Shown: in pieces, positions 1-8,100 of the stretch
Numbering within the stretch: position 1 is the first letter of the stretch
Layout of the letters: each line of letters begins with the position of its first letter
Virus record (IMG/VR): IMGVR_UViG_3300009175_000061
Coordinates: 1-29,119 of that record
DNA from: a virus
Reading direction: 5' to 3' (one strand)
DNA: 29,119 nucleotides
Made by a program: the position numbers and the translations under genes
The notes under the pieces: model-generated
The model's input: the letters and a program-made list of their open reading frames with translations, nothing else
The model's database searches: none
Told to the model about the DNA's origin: nothing

Positions 1-55
1 GGCTCATCAACAGCGCCATGCGCGCCATATACGCTTGATTCATGATCGTTTTCAT
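1..55 (-). CDS. Start of a head gene, probably the major capsid protein (partial)
   Basis: Only the first 18 codons are present; the gene runs off the left edge. The start is the ATG complementary to 53-55, preceded on the minus strand by an AAGGAG Shine-Dalgarno sequence. The visible N-terminus, MKTIMNQAYMARMALLMS, is too short to assign by itself. The call rests on order: in many phages the genes run protease/scaffold, decoration protein, major capsid protein, and this gene directly follows the first two at 17 bp spacing on the same strand. The assignment is inferred from context only. Confidence 0.45.
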   Translation of the reverse strand, partial: MKTIMNQAYMARMALLMS

Positions 56-71
56 GGTGGGGGTGTTCTCC

Positions 72-434
72 TTACAGCACCAGCCGGAACTTGAGCAGGC
101 CGCTTTCGACGGCGATGGCGCGGGCGATGACATGCTCACCCTGTTGCACACCGGCGCTGAGCTTGCCGTTTGTCGACACCTTCAGATCGTCACCGGCCTG
201 AATGGTGCCGTCGAACACATCGGTCTCGTAGACGCCGCCGTTACAGTAGATTCCCGGCATATCGCCGTCTTTATAATCCCTGGCGAGAATGCCAAAACTC
301 TTCAGCGCGGGATCGATGTTGACGGCGAAACGGTCGTTGCCGATTACCCGGACAACTTGCCCAAGCGCGCCCGCGCCTTGCAGCGTGCCGTCGCCGTAGC
401 TCAACCCCTGATGGACGGGGGTAATATAGGACAT
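72..434 (-). CDS. Probable head decoration protein
   Basis: A 120-residue protein starting at an ATG with the strong signal AAAGGAG eight bases upstream, 20 bp after the protease/scaffold gene. It is rich in Gly, Val and Asp with a predicted all-beta look. The C-terminal half, with AGDDLKVSTNGKL followed by an alternating hydrophobic stretch (IARAIAVESGLLKFRLVL), resembles the small beta-barrel decoration/stabilisation proteins (lambda gpD-like or DUF2190-like) that sit on the capsid surface. There is no signal peptide or membrane segment. Size, composition and position between protease/scaffold and the presumed capsid gene support the role. It could be another small head protein. Confidence 0.55.
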   Translation of the reverse strand: MSYITPVHQGLSYGDGTLQGAGALGQVVRVIGNDRFAVNIDPALKSFGILARDYKDGDMPGIYCNGGVYETDVFDGTIQAGDDLKVSTNGKLSAGVQQGEHVIARAIAVESGLLKFRLVL

Positions 435-454
435 GATTTTCTCTCCTTTGCTGG

Positions 455-1024
455 TTAGGCTTGCGCCCGCGCGATGCGCTCGTCATAGGCTTGCTGGAAC
501 CCCCGCTTTAGCTGGTCCTCCAGCGATTCATTGCGATCATCCACGTCCAGCGGACGCACGCCGGCATCGGTGCGCAACGGTGCGGTGGCCTGGTCGGCAG
601 CCCTGGTCTTGTCGCAACCACAATCGGCTTTGTCAGCCTTGTCCGTCGTGTCGGCTTTGCCGGTCATCGATTGCGTCATACGCCCATAGGCGGCTTCGCT
701 GGCGGTAAACGCCTCGTCTGATAGCCCGGCCAGCCGGGTGATCTCGGCGTCCTTCTCCTCGTCGTTGCCGAACTTCAGTCCCTGGCGTTCCAGTTTGCGC
801 ACCAGCGCCTGCGCTTTCGCGCGATTGGCGGCGGCTTTCTGTGCGGCCAACAATTCGTCGACTTGCTTCTGGAGATCGAGCACCTGCTGTTTCAGTTGCT
901 TGTTCTCCTGCTCCAGCACTTTGAGTTGCGCTGCAGGGTCTGCCGGGGGCGTACCGCCCCCGGCGGGTGGGGTAGTTTTCTTGGCGGCGTCGCTGTCAGC
1001 CGCGTCGCGGATCGGTTCGTCCAT
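455..1024 (-). CDS. Nested in-frame scaffold protein (internal start)
   Basis: Codon 989 of the 1177-residue fusion is an ATG preceded on the minus strand by GGAAGGAGACACA, a near-perfect ribosome binding site with AAGGAG at good spacing. Initiation here would give a separate 189-residue protein beginning MDEPIRDAADSD. It would contain the Pro/Gly-rich linker, the coiled coil and the acidic/basic C-terminus, but neither the methyltransferases nor the protease. This copies the classic arrangement in which scaffold is made from an internal start within the protease gene (lambda Nu3 inside C). The site lies exactly at the protease/scaffold border. The signal is seen in the sequence; use of the start is inferred. 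Confidence 0.65.
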   Translation of the reverse strand: MDEPIRDAADSDAAKKTTPPAGGGTPPADPAAQLKVLEQENKQLKQQVLDLQKQVDELLAAQKAAANRAKAQALVRKLERQGLKFGNDEEKDAEITRLAGLSDEAFTASEAAYGRMTQSMTGKADTTDKADKADCGCDKTRAADQATAPLRTDAGVRPLDVDDRNESLEDQLKRGFQQAYDERIARAQA

Positions 1025-3988
1025 TGTGTCTCCTTCCGGGATGTCGGCCCCGTGCGAGGCCACCTGAGTGATGCGGGCGTTCTCGTCGGCACCTTTACGG
1101 TCGAGTAGACCTAGACCGCTGAACGTCACGCCATGCAGGATTTCGTAGACGGGCTGCCCCTGAAAATCGCCGCCCTTGTATTTGCGTAGGTGCAGGCAGT
1201 AGTCGTTCTTTGAGGCGGCGCGCTTGCCGCAGACCGAGCATTCGCCTTCCGTGTAATCGCACTCCATCGACACCTGCGCGATAATGCCGGACTTCATCAG
1301 CCGATAGGCCAGTTGCGCATTGGGCGCATCCTGGACGTACAACTCGCCGACGCACTCGACGCGACCGCCGGTTTCATCCTCGATATAGTCCGAGCCGACG
1401 ATACCGCCGACGATATCGGTGACATCCTGCGAGTGCTGCAGATCGACTTTCTTGTTGACTGCCGTCACATAGCGGCTGGCCAGTTCCTCGGCGGTGAAGT
1501 GGTCGCCATTTTTGTTCGTGCCCACCCGGCAGAGAATGCAGGTGAAACGCGGATCGCCGGAACCAGGCGCAGTCGCCTGGCCTTCCGTCGAGAGCCGGAT
1601 GTCCACCGGCAGGCTGGTATGGCAATTGGCCGGGCGATGATCGGCCTGCGCCGTTTTCGCCGTCTGGCGCGGCTTCGAAGATACGAAGAGCAACTCCTTC
1701 GCGAATTGCCCGCCGGTGCCATAGGTGCGCGCCATGTTGTACTCCACCTCCATGGCTTTCCGGCGCACCAGCCCGTAATGCTCGGCGAAGATACGTTGAA
1801 TGTCCGCTTCAGCGGGAAACGCTTTATCGCGATACGAGAGCAGCACCGTGTCATACTTGCCGCGCGACTCACGGGCGAGCGATGCCATCATTTCCTGCAT
1901 CGACTCACGTGTAAAAGTGGTGCGCGAGGGATAACTCCGGCGGCCATTGTCGAGAATCTCCTTGTCGGCCCAGCGATTCATCAAGCCTTCGACGAAATGC
2001 AGGTCGTTCTCGTAATCGTTCCGATTGAACTCGGTGATATACGGCGGATCGAGATAGAGCGCATCGGCGCCGACCTTTTGCACCGCCTCTACCGCGTCGA
2101 GATTGGTCGCTTTGCACTCCTGGCCATTATCAAAGACCAGGCTGTTGAGCCGTTTGGCGGTCTTCCGGAAGGTCGCCACGAACTCGGATACCGGCACATT
2201 CGTCAACTGCGAATTGCTCAACCCGGCCTCCGTCTCCAGCTTGTCGGACGTAGCTTTAGCGAAGTCTGAGGACGCCTTGCTATTCTTCTTCGAACGGTTG
2301 AACTGCCCGAAGGCCGACTTCGCCTTGACCGTGGTGCCGAGCGTCGCCAGTGCCAGATCTTTCTTGTAGCCAGGCAGCTTCTGGATGTTTGCCCACACCT
2401 GATCCAGCCACGCCAGCACCGGCTTACTGTAGTAGTAGCCATGGAAGGTGCGCACGATAAAATCACCGGCGTCGGCATTCGGCGCGAGGATGCGCTCGAG
2501 ATCGCCATCGCTGAGCGTCTCGTGGCTGTTCTCGACCACCGCGCGCGCCAGGTGATAGGGATAGCGCAGCAGGTCATTGGCGACCACTTTCAGCCCCTGG
2601 CGTTTGAAGTGGTAGGCGACATTCGCCCCGCCGCTGAACGCGTCCAGGATGGACTTCGCCTCCTTCGGCACCTGCCGGGCGATCCAGCCGAGCATGACGT
2701 ATTTCGAACCCATGTAGCCGGTCACGCGCACCGGGTCGTCATCGGCTTTACCGGCCATGCAGGACAACAATTCCAGGTCATCCAACTCGCCGGAAGCTTC
2801 CAATTCCTCCGCATCCTCATCGGCCTTGGCTTGCGTGCTGGCATCATGGGCACAGATGAACAGGTACTCCTTGGCATCGGACGCATCGCCATGTCGCGAG
2901 GAGATCGAGTAATGATGGTCGTGCGAGCGCAGGCTGACGCCTTTGCCGGCATCAGCAATGATCTGGCGCATCTCCGTTTCATTCGGATAGGCGTGATCGC
3001 GATAGGAAATTAGCCAGTGCGGGATCTGCTTGGCGTTCGCCAGGAACGCGGCGAAGAAGGCATTCGCGTTCGCCTTGGTCACCGTCTGGTGGTCGGTGAC
3101 GTAGTGATGGGTCTTCGTGTCCTCTTTGATTTCCAACCCGTCCCAGTAGCTCATCAAGCCTTCGACGAAGTGATACGACTTCTCGTAATTGGTGGTGCTG
3201 AACTCGGTCGCATACGGCGGATCGAAATAGGCGAGATCGGTTTTGACCTCGGGCAGCAGCGCGTTGATATCCTTCTGATTGGCCTTGCATTCCTTGCCGT
3301 TGCTGAACACCAGCGCATTTATGCGCGCCACGTTTTTGGCGAAGCGCTGCTTGAATTCATCCGGCGTATCCTGCCGCTTGCCGTAATCGGTGCTGCTGGA
3401 GAAATGCCCGAAGCCGCCTTTACCGCTCATGCAGGTCTTGCCGAGGGCAAAGAGCGCGATGTCTTTCTTGTAACCGGACAGCGTGTCGATGTTGGCACGC
3501 ACCTGGTCGATGATGGCATGCACGCCGTTGGCGAAAAACAAGCCTTTGAAGTTATCCTGCACGAAGGTGGCTGCTTTCCCATTCGGCTGCAGCAAGGCAT
3601 TCAGTTCTTCACTGCTGATACGGGTGTCGTCATTCTCCACGATGGCGCGCGCGGCATGATAGGCGTAGCGCAGCCGGTCATTGGCGACGACGCGCAACCC
3701 TTTGGTCTTATACATGTAGGAGACCACCGCCGAGCCGGAGAAGGCATCGCACACCGACGCCACGCCGTCCGGGGTGTGCTTCCAAATCCACTCGACGAGT
3801 TTCTGCTTGCTGCCGATGTAATTGGTGACATATTTCGGACGCTCGCCTTCCGGGAGTTCCTCGGTGGTGATGTCAACCGGCGCTTCCTGCGCGGCTCCCT
3901 CGGCGGTGAGATCGAGGAAGCACTGCAGGTCGGCGTCGGCTTCCAGCAGGAAGGCCAGGCGTTCTTGATCAGTGGCAAAGAGATGCAT
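455..3988 (-). CDS. Fusion: two tandem D12-class adenine methyltransferases + prohead protease + scaffold
   Basis: A single open frame of 1177 residues. Methyltransferase 1 (about 52-380) has YIGSK at 57-61, a SAM-binding DAFSGSA near 81-87 and catalytic DPPY at 256-259. Methyltransferase 2 (about 420-770) has YMGSK at 425-429, DAFSGGA near 449-455 and DPPY at 647-650. The two copies share many blocks, for example VVAND-LRY, GYKKD-ALA, ECKA and HFVEGLM, so they arose by duplication; both keep their catalytic motifs. Residues about 808-985 resemble a His/Ser prohead protease, with H852 in VDLQHSQD and S907 in VSMEC as candidate catalytic residues. A zinc-type C917-x2-C920-x10-C931-x-H933 cluster follows. 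Residues about 1018-1070 are a Gln/Lys/Leu-rich coiled coil, as in scaffolds. The start has GAAGGA upstream. Promoter-like element 4029-4072 lies just ahead. Methyltransferase class is confident; protease catalytic residues are inferred. Confidence 0.85.
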   Translation of the reverse strand: MHLFATDQERLAFLLEADADLQCFLDLTAEGAAQEAPVDITTEELPEGERPKYVTNYIGSKQKLVEWIWKHTPDGVASVCDAFSGSAVVSYMYKTKGLRVVANDRLRYAYHAARAIVENDDTRISSEELNALLQPNGKAATFVQDNFKGLFFANGVHAIIDQVRANIDTLSGYKKDIALFALGKTCMSGKGGFGHFSSSTDYGKRQDTPDEFKQRFAKNVARINALVFSNGKECKANQKDINALLPEVKTDLAYFDPPYATEFSTTNYEKSYHFVEGLMSYWDGLEIKEDTKTHHYVTDHQTVTKANANAFFAAFLANAKQIPHWLISYRDHAYPNETEMRQIIADAGKGVSLRSHDHHYSISSRHGDASDAKEYLFICAHDASTQAKADEDAEELEASGELDDLELLSCMAGKADDDPVRVTGYMGSKYVMLGWIARQVPKEAKSILDAFSGGANVAYHFKRQGLKVVANDLLRYPYHLARAVVENSHETLSDGDLERILAPNADAGDFIVRTFHGYYYSKPVLAWLDQVWANIQKLPGYKKDLALATLGTTVKAKSAFGQFNRSKKNSKASSDFAKATSDKLETEAGLSNSQLTNVPVSEFVATFRKTAKRLNSLVFDNGQECKATNLDAVEAVQKVGADALYLDPPYITEFNRNDYENDLHFVEGLMNRWADKEILDNGRRSYPSRTTFTRESMQEMMASLARESRGKYDTVLLSYRDKAFPAEADIQRIFAEHYGLVRRKAMEVEYNMARTYGTGGQFAKELLFVSSKPRQTAKTAQADHRPANCHTSLPVDIRLSTEGQATAPGSGDPRFTCILCRVGTNKNGDHFTAEELASRYVTAVNKKVDLQHSQDVTDIVGGIVGSDYIEDETGGRVECVGELYVQDAPNAQLAYRLMKSGIIAQVSMECDYTEGECSVCGKRAASKNDYCLHLRKYKGGDFQGQPVYEILHGVTFSGLGLLDRKGADENARITQVASHGADIPEGDTMDEPIRDAADSDAAKKTTPPAGGGTPPADPAAQLKVLEQENKQLKQQVLDLQKQVDELLAAQKAAANRAKAQALVRKLERQGLKFGNDEEKDAEITRLAGLSDEAFTASEAAYGRMTQSMTGKADTTDKADKADCGCDKTRAADQATAPLRTDAGVRPLDVDDRNESLEDQLKRGFQQAYDERIARAQA

Positions 3989-4028
3989 TCAGGTATCCTT
4001 CACATACTTGCGCCAGGAAAAAGACTCT

Positions 4029-4072
4029 CCCAACCGTTACATAAACGCTGGAAGCGCAAAGTGACGATAAAA
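4029..4072 (-). promoter_or_regulatory. Promoter-like bipartite element, copy D
   Basis: Read on the minus strand, TCGTCACTTT is followed by nine variable bases and then CGTTTATGTAACGGTT, ending about 40 bases before the fusion-gene start at 3988. It matches the elements at 17745, 18737 and 27918 in both halves and in exact spacing, but is the most divergent: the leading ATGAC is missing, and AGCG replaces ACCG. A T-rich stretch lies upstream. It sits in a 293-bp gap (3989-4281) after the small gene at 4282, where no convincing gene was found. It probably drives the protease/scaffold, decoration and capsid genes separately from the terminase-portal unit. Confidence 0.7.
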
Positions 4073-4281
4073 ATCTGGGGTATTTTGAGAAAAGTTCGAA
4101 AAAAGTCGATCCTGGAGATAACGCAACGTGTCCGACTGACCAAGCCTTGTGCAGAGAATACGTCGATGTAGCACTTCAGGATAAAGAGCGATGGACGAAA
4201 CACACCAAAGCGACAACGCCGCTTCTCGGTAGAACCGGAAACAGCGTTGCGTGTGCATGGTATGGTGTGAGACGAAGGGTG

Positions 4282-4656
4282 TTAGGAGGCTGGGGACGGT
4301 AATGGCGGATCGCCAAGTGGCTTTCCAGCGGTGATCAGCGTCAATACGTATTCAGCGACATCATCCACATTGCCGGCGTCGGTGGCATAGACCGGGGAGC
4401 AATCACCGCGATAGAGCGAGATGCGCCCCTGCCATTGTTCCAGAAAATCCACCGGCAACGCGCGTTCACCCTGCTCGATGAGATCGTTGATGATGCCGTC
4501 GGCGATGGCCTGGGCGTCCTCATTGCCGGGCACATACCGCATGACGATATCCAGGCCCAGTCCGGGACCATGCGCCCACACGCCGATAGGCTCGAAGTAT
4601 GCATGCCCGTTCGTGTCCCGCCGCATGGCGTATTCGATGAAGTAGCGTACCCGCAT
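4282..4656 (-). CDS. Small protein of unknown function
   Basis: A 124-residue protein beginning MRVRYFIEYAMRR. The ATG at 4656 was chosen because GGAGGAG lies nine bases upstream and it avoids overlapping the neighbour's stop at 4662; a GTG at 4677 would add seven residues. The protein is acidic, with no signal peptide, membrane helix or recognised motif. Alternating short hydrophobic stretches suggest a compact alpha/beta fold. It is the last gene before promoter-like element D and lies downstream of the giant Mu-F fusion. A role as partner or immunity protein of that fusion is possible from position only. No family was recognised. Confidence 0.6.
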   Translation of the reverse strand: MRVRYFIEYAMRRDTNGHAYFEPIGVWAHGPGLGLDIVMRYVPGNEDAQAIADGIINDLIEQGERALPVDFLEQWQGRISLYRGDCSPVYATDAGNVDDVAEYVLTLITAGKPLGDPPLPSPAS

Positions 4657-4661
4657 TATGC

Positions 4662-5099
4662 TTACTCCTCCGGCCACGTGGCCGCGATCTGTCGATGTTC
4701 CTCATGCAACGCCGCGTCGATGCTCGCGAACAGCGCCTGCTCACGATCTCGAAACGCCTGCCATGCTTGCCAGACCGCCGCTTCATCCGGTTCAGTGATT
4801 GGCTCGATGGCTTCAATATGAAACTGTCGACCTCGCTCGTCCACCAGATCGATCTCCAACGGTGGATCGTCCGACGACCAGCGCACGACGTTGATGGTGT
4901 GAACGAACTGCCATCCTTCCTGGTAGCCGACGCTCCAGAGCGTCACCCAGACGGCAGCCGCGTCATCAGCGACGCGGGTAATCTCCAACCGCGCCTGTAC
5001 GCCGAGGCGCGTGTAATCACCGTCGGGCCAGAAGATACCGAGCCAGCAGCCCACGGTGTTCAGATGTTCCAATACGGTTTTCAGTGCTTCAAGGGTCAT
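4662..5099 (-). CDS. Small acidic protein of unknown function
   Basis: A 145-residue protein starting MTLEALKTVLEHLN at an ATG with GTGAGGA upstream, 18 bp after the Mu-F fusion. It is strongly acidic and Trp-rich. Residues about 20-100 look like a beta-rich core, and the C-terminal 45 residues (WQAWQAFRDREQALFASIDAALHEE) look helical. No motif, signal or transmembrane segment is seen. It is in one operon with the Mu-F fusion and the next small gene. Small acidic proteins behind toxin-like proteins are often immunity factors, but nothing in the sequence proves that here. Confidence 0.6.
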   Translation of the reverse strand: MTLEALKTVLEHLNTVGCWLGIFWPDGDYTRLGVQARLEITRVADDAAAVWVTLWSVGYQEGWQFVHTINVVRWSSDDPPLEIDLVDERGRQFHIEAIEPITEPDEAAVWQAWQAFRDREQALFASIDAALHEEHRQIAATWPEE

Positions 5100-5117
5100 A
5101 GGAAGTCCTCACCTGAG

Positions 5118-8100
5118 TTAATGTACGACAATCACCTGCTCCACCGTGCGCCCATCCGGGAGTTTGCTAATCCCGTGCTTACGAAATACCTCAAGGAGGG
5201 CTTTTTTTCGCTGGTTGCCATTCACGACGATCACGTCGATATTGTCAAGCAATGTCACCGAGTTTTTGAAGATGGTTTCATTGCCGCTTTTGGCATGAAT
5301 CTTTTTCCAGGCGCTCACCGTGCTCTGCCGGTGCTCCTCCACATAGCCTCCGATGACTTTCCCGAACGCATCGTGATCGTAGCTGATGGCGTCCATGCGC
5401 CGGATCATCTCGATTTTGAAATAGAAGCCTTCGGAAGCTGACGTATCACGGCCTGGATGTTTCGCGATACGGGTAAAGCAGTAGCTGGCCCCGCCGGTAT
5501 TCATATCCTCCACCGGCGACATTCCGCCGACCGGGACGCCGACACGCATTTTTTCCACCGTACTCACCATCGCGCCGTTATTGGAGAGCATGGTATCCAC
5601 CAGTGTGGTGATATCGTTGCTGTTGGTGACATGATGTTTGAGCGCGAACCCATCCAGTTGACGCCGTATATCCGCATCGGAGAGATCGAAGCGCAATTGC
5701 TGGCGGTAGCCCGCCTTCGCACCGTGATCCAGGTAGCCCAACTGATAGACACCGTGGGGGTCGTATCCGGGCAGTTTCGTTACATCGGCCACCCCCAGCT
5801 TCGCGCCCCAGTAGGTCCGCAGCGTATTGACGCGCGTCGGTGTATCAGCGCTGCGCGCATCGAGATCAGCCAGCAGTTGCCGGTAGGGTGATTCCTTGTG
5901 CTCCAGGCTCAGATAGGCTTGCTTGTGCAGATAGAGCAACTCCATCTCTTCCGGGGATGCCACGCGCGCCGGGATGCCCACCTGCTCCATCATTTCCATC
6001 GCGCGGTCGATGGCCTTCGCCGCCGGCTTGTCCGGCAAACGCAATTCAAATTCCCCGCGCTGGGCGAAGAGGTTCTCGCCGGTCCACGGACGATAGACCG
6101 CATGCATGCCGTCACCGAAGTCGATTTCGTATTGCACGCCGCTTTTCCCACCCCCATGCAGCAAGTCACTGAGCGACGCGGCATCATTGACCACGGTGAG
6201 TTCGCCATGCTCGATTTGCTTTTTCGGCATGCGCACGGTGCTCTTGGTCACCGTAAACGCGGAGGCTTTTTTACTCTGCCTGGGCGCGGTGGCGACGAAC
6301 TGCGAGAAGGCAGGTAGTCGATCCGTACTGCGATTCGCCACCGACACTTCGATCTGTCTCAAGGTATCGAGGTAGTGCCGGGCCATGGCCTGGATATCCG
6401 GTTGCTTCGACGTGAGGAGTTTTTCCATATCCGCGCGTACCGCAGCGGCTCCCTGGATTTTCGCAAGGTTATACTGCCCATCGCCGAGATGATGATTCAC
6501 CGTCTTCACGCCTTGCAGAATGGCGTCGTAAAACGTGTCTTCCGGCAACGGCGACCCCACCTGTACCGTGCCCCCCGCGCTCAACGCTTGTTGAATCGCC
6601 TTGAGTAAGGGACGTTCCGCGTCGGGCCGCACTTTCATGCGCATGACCGTGCGCGTGCTGGTCGCGCCGCGCGCCCCCTTCACCTGCTCGGTGTAGATCA
6701 GCAGGTTCTGATCCTCTACCATATCCGTATCGAAGGGGATGGCTTTCCCCTGGTAGCCGAGTTTCGAAATGTCGGTCGTGATCTCATCCACCATCGCCTG
6801 CGGCAAGCGCGTAAAATCTTTCCTTCCGAGGAGTTCGAAGGAGAATTTGGGATCTCCCAGGATTTCCCGATAGAGCGTTTCGAAATCCTGGCGCAGACCA
6901 TGTTTGCGTTCGAGCGCCGCGTCATAGAATCCCTGTAATCCTCGCGCATCACCGACAAAACGACGCTCGGCATAGGAGCGCAGGATAGCCAGGTACTCGG
7001 CATCGGGCAGCGACTCCACCCGTTCGATGGTCGCCAGCGTGTGCGACGGGTCGAGCTGGAGCTTGCCGGTCTTCGCGGCGTGCAGCATATCGTTGTAGAG
7101 CGTGCGCGGATGCTGTCCGGTGGCGTTCGGGTTGTAGCCGATGTCGAGGCGATCCCGTCCGAAATACTTGAACGCTTGTGCCCGATCAATGCCGACGATG
7201 CGCCCGTTGGACAGGCGCAGGAAGTTTTCGGCATGCGCGTCATGATTGGAAAGCAGCCAGTCGATGACCTGCTGGTGTTGGAGTTGCGCCTGTTCCTCGG
7301 GGGCAATGGTGTTCACGGCCACGCCTTCATAGTTCGACTGCGCAAGCAACCCCGTCTTCATCCTCTGGATGGTCCCGCGCTGCCCGTGCATACTGACGGC
7401 GCGCACTTCCACCGCATCGGGATCGAACAGGCGAGCGACGTGATAAGTCATTTCATCCCCATGCGCCAGAAACTCCTCCGGCATCGGCTTGAAGAGCCAT
7501 TCGTTGCCCTCCGGATCGCAATAGATCTGTTTCGCATGCACGCCGCCCAGGTCTTTGGCATCCTTGACGAAGGTGAAATGCCCTGACGGATTGGCGGTCA
7601 CTCGTGTCCATTGCGCATCGACCGACACGAAATCAGGACCGGCCACCACCGGCGATGGAGGTGACGGGGCAACCGGCATTGCCGCTTTGACTTTGGCCGC
7701 CTGTTGCGCGCCATGTCCATAGCCGGCAACCTTGGCCGCCAAGGCGTTCGAGACCTCACTGACCTTCACCGGATCGGTTTCCGACATGAGGGTGATGAGG
7801 TCATCCTTGGTGGCGAACGCCCAGTTTTTGATCTTCTTTTCTTTGGCGATGGCTTTAAGATCGGTGAGCTTCAGCCCCGACAATTGCTGTTGGAAGGCCG
7901 CTTTCTGCTGACTCAACTTCTTCTGCACCGTGGCGATCTGCTCGGGGGTCAGGTGTTCCGCCTGGCTGATGAAGGTCGAGGTAGCATTTGAAAATGCTTG
8001 CAGGAACGATTCATACTGTTCGGGCGCCATCGTGCCCGGCATCGCGTTGACCGCCGCCGTGATCGTATCGACCGCATGCTGCTGCGCGACTTGCGCCGCC

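Noticed and set aside
1313-4171. Long plus-strand open frames opposite the fusion gene
   Set aside because: They are reverse-strand shadows of a gene with clear domains, common in GC-rich DNA, with no ribosome sites or family features. The same applies to frames opposite portal, terminase, nuclease and helicase genes.
4037-4258. 73-residue minus-strand open frame ending in RHFALPAFM, with LGQSDTLRYLQDRLF reminiscent of a sigma region-4 tail upstream of element D
   Set aside because: It has no ribosome site and only loose similarity to the sigma-like protein at 18146. The RHF...FM end comes from element D itself. A decayed sigma remnant is possible but cannot be supported.
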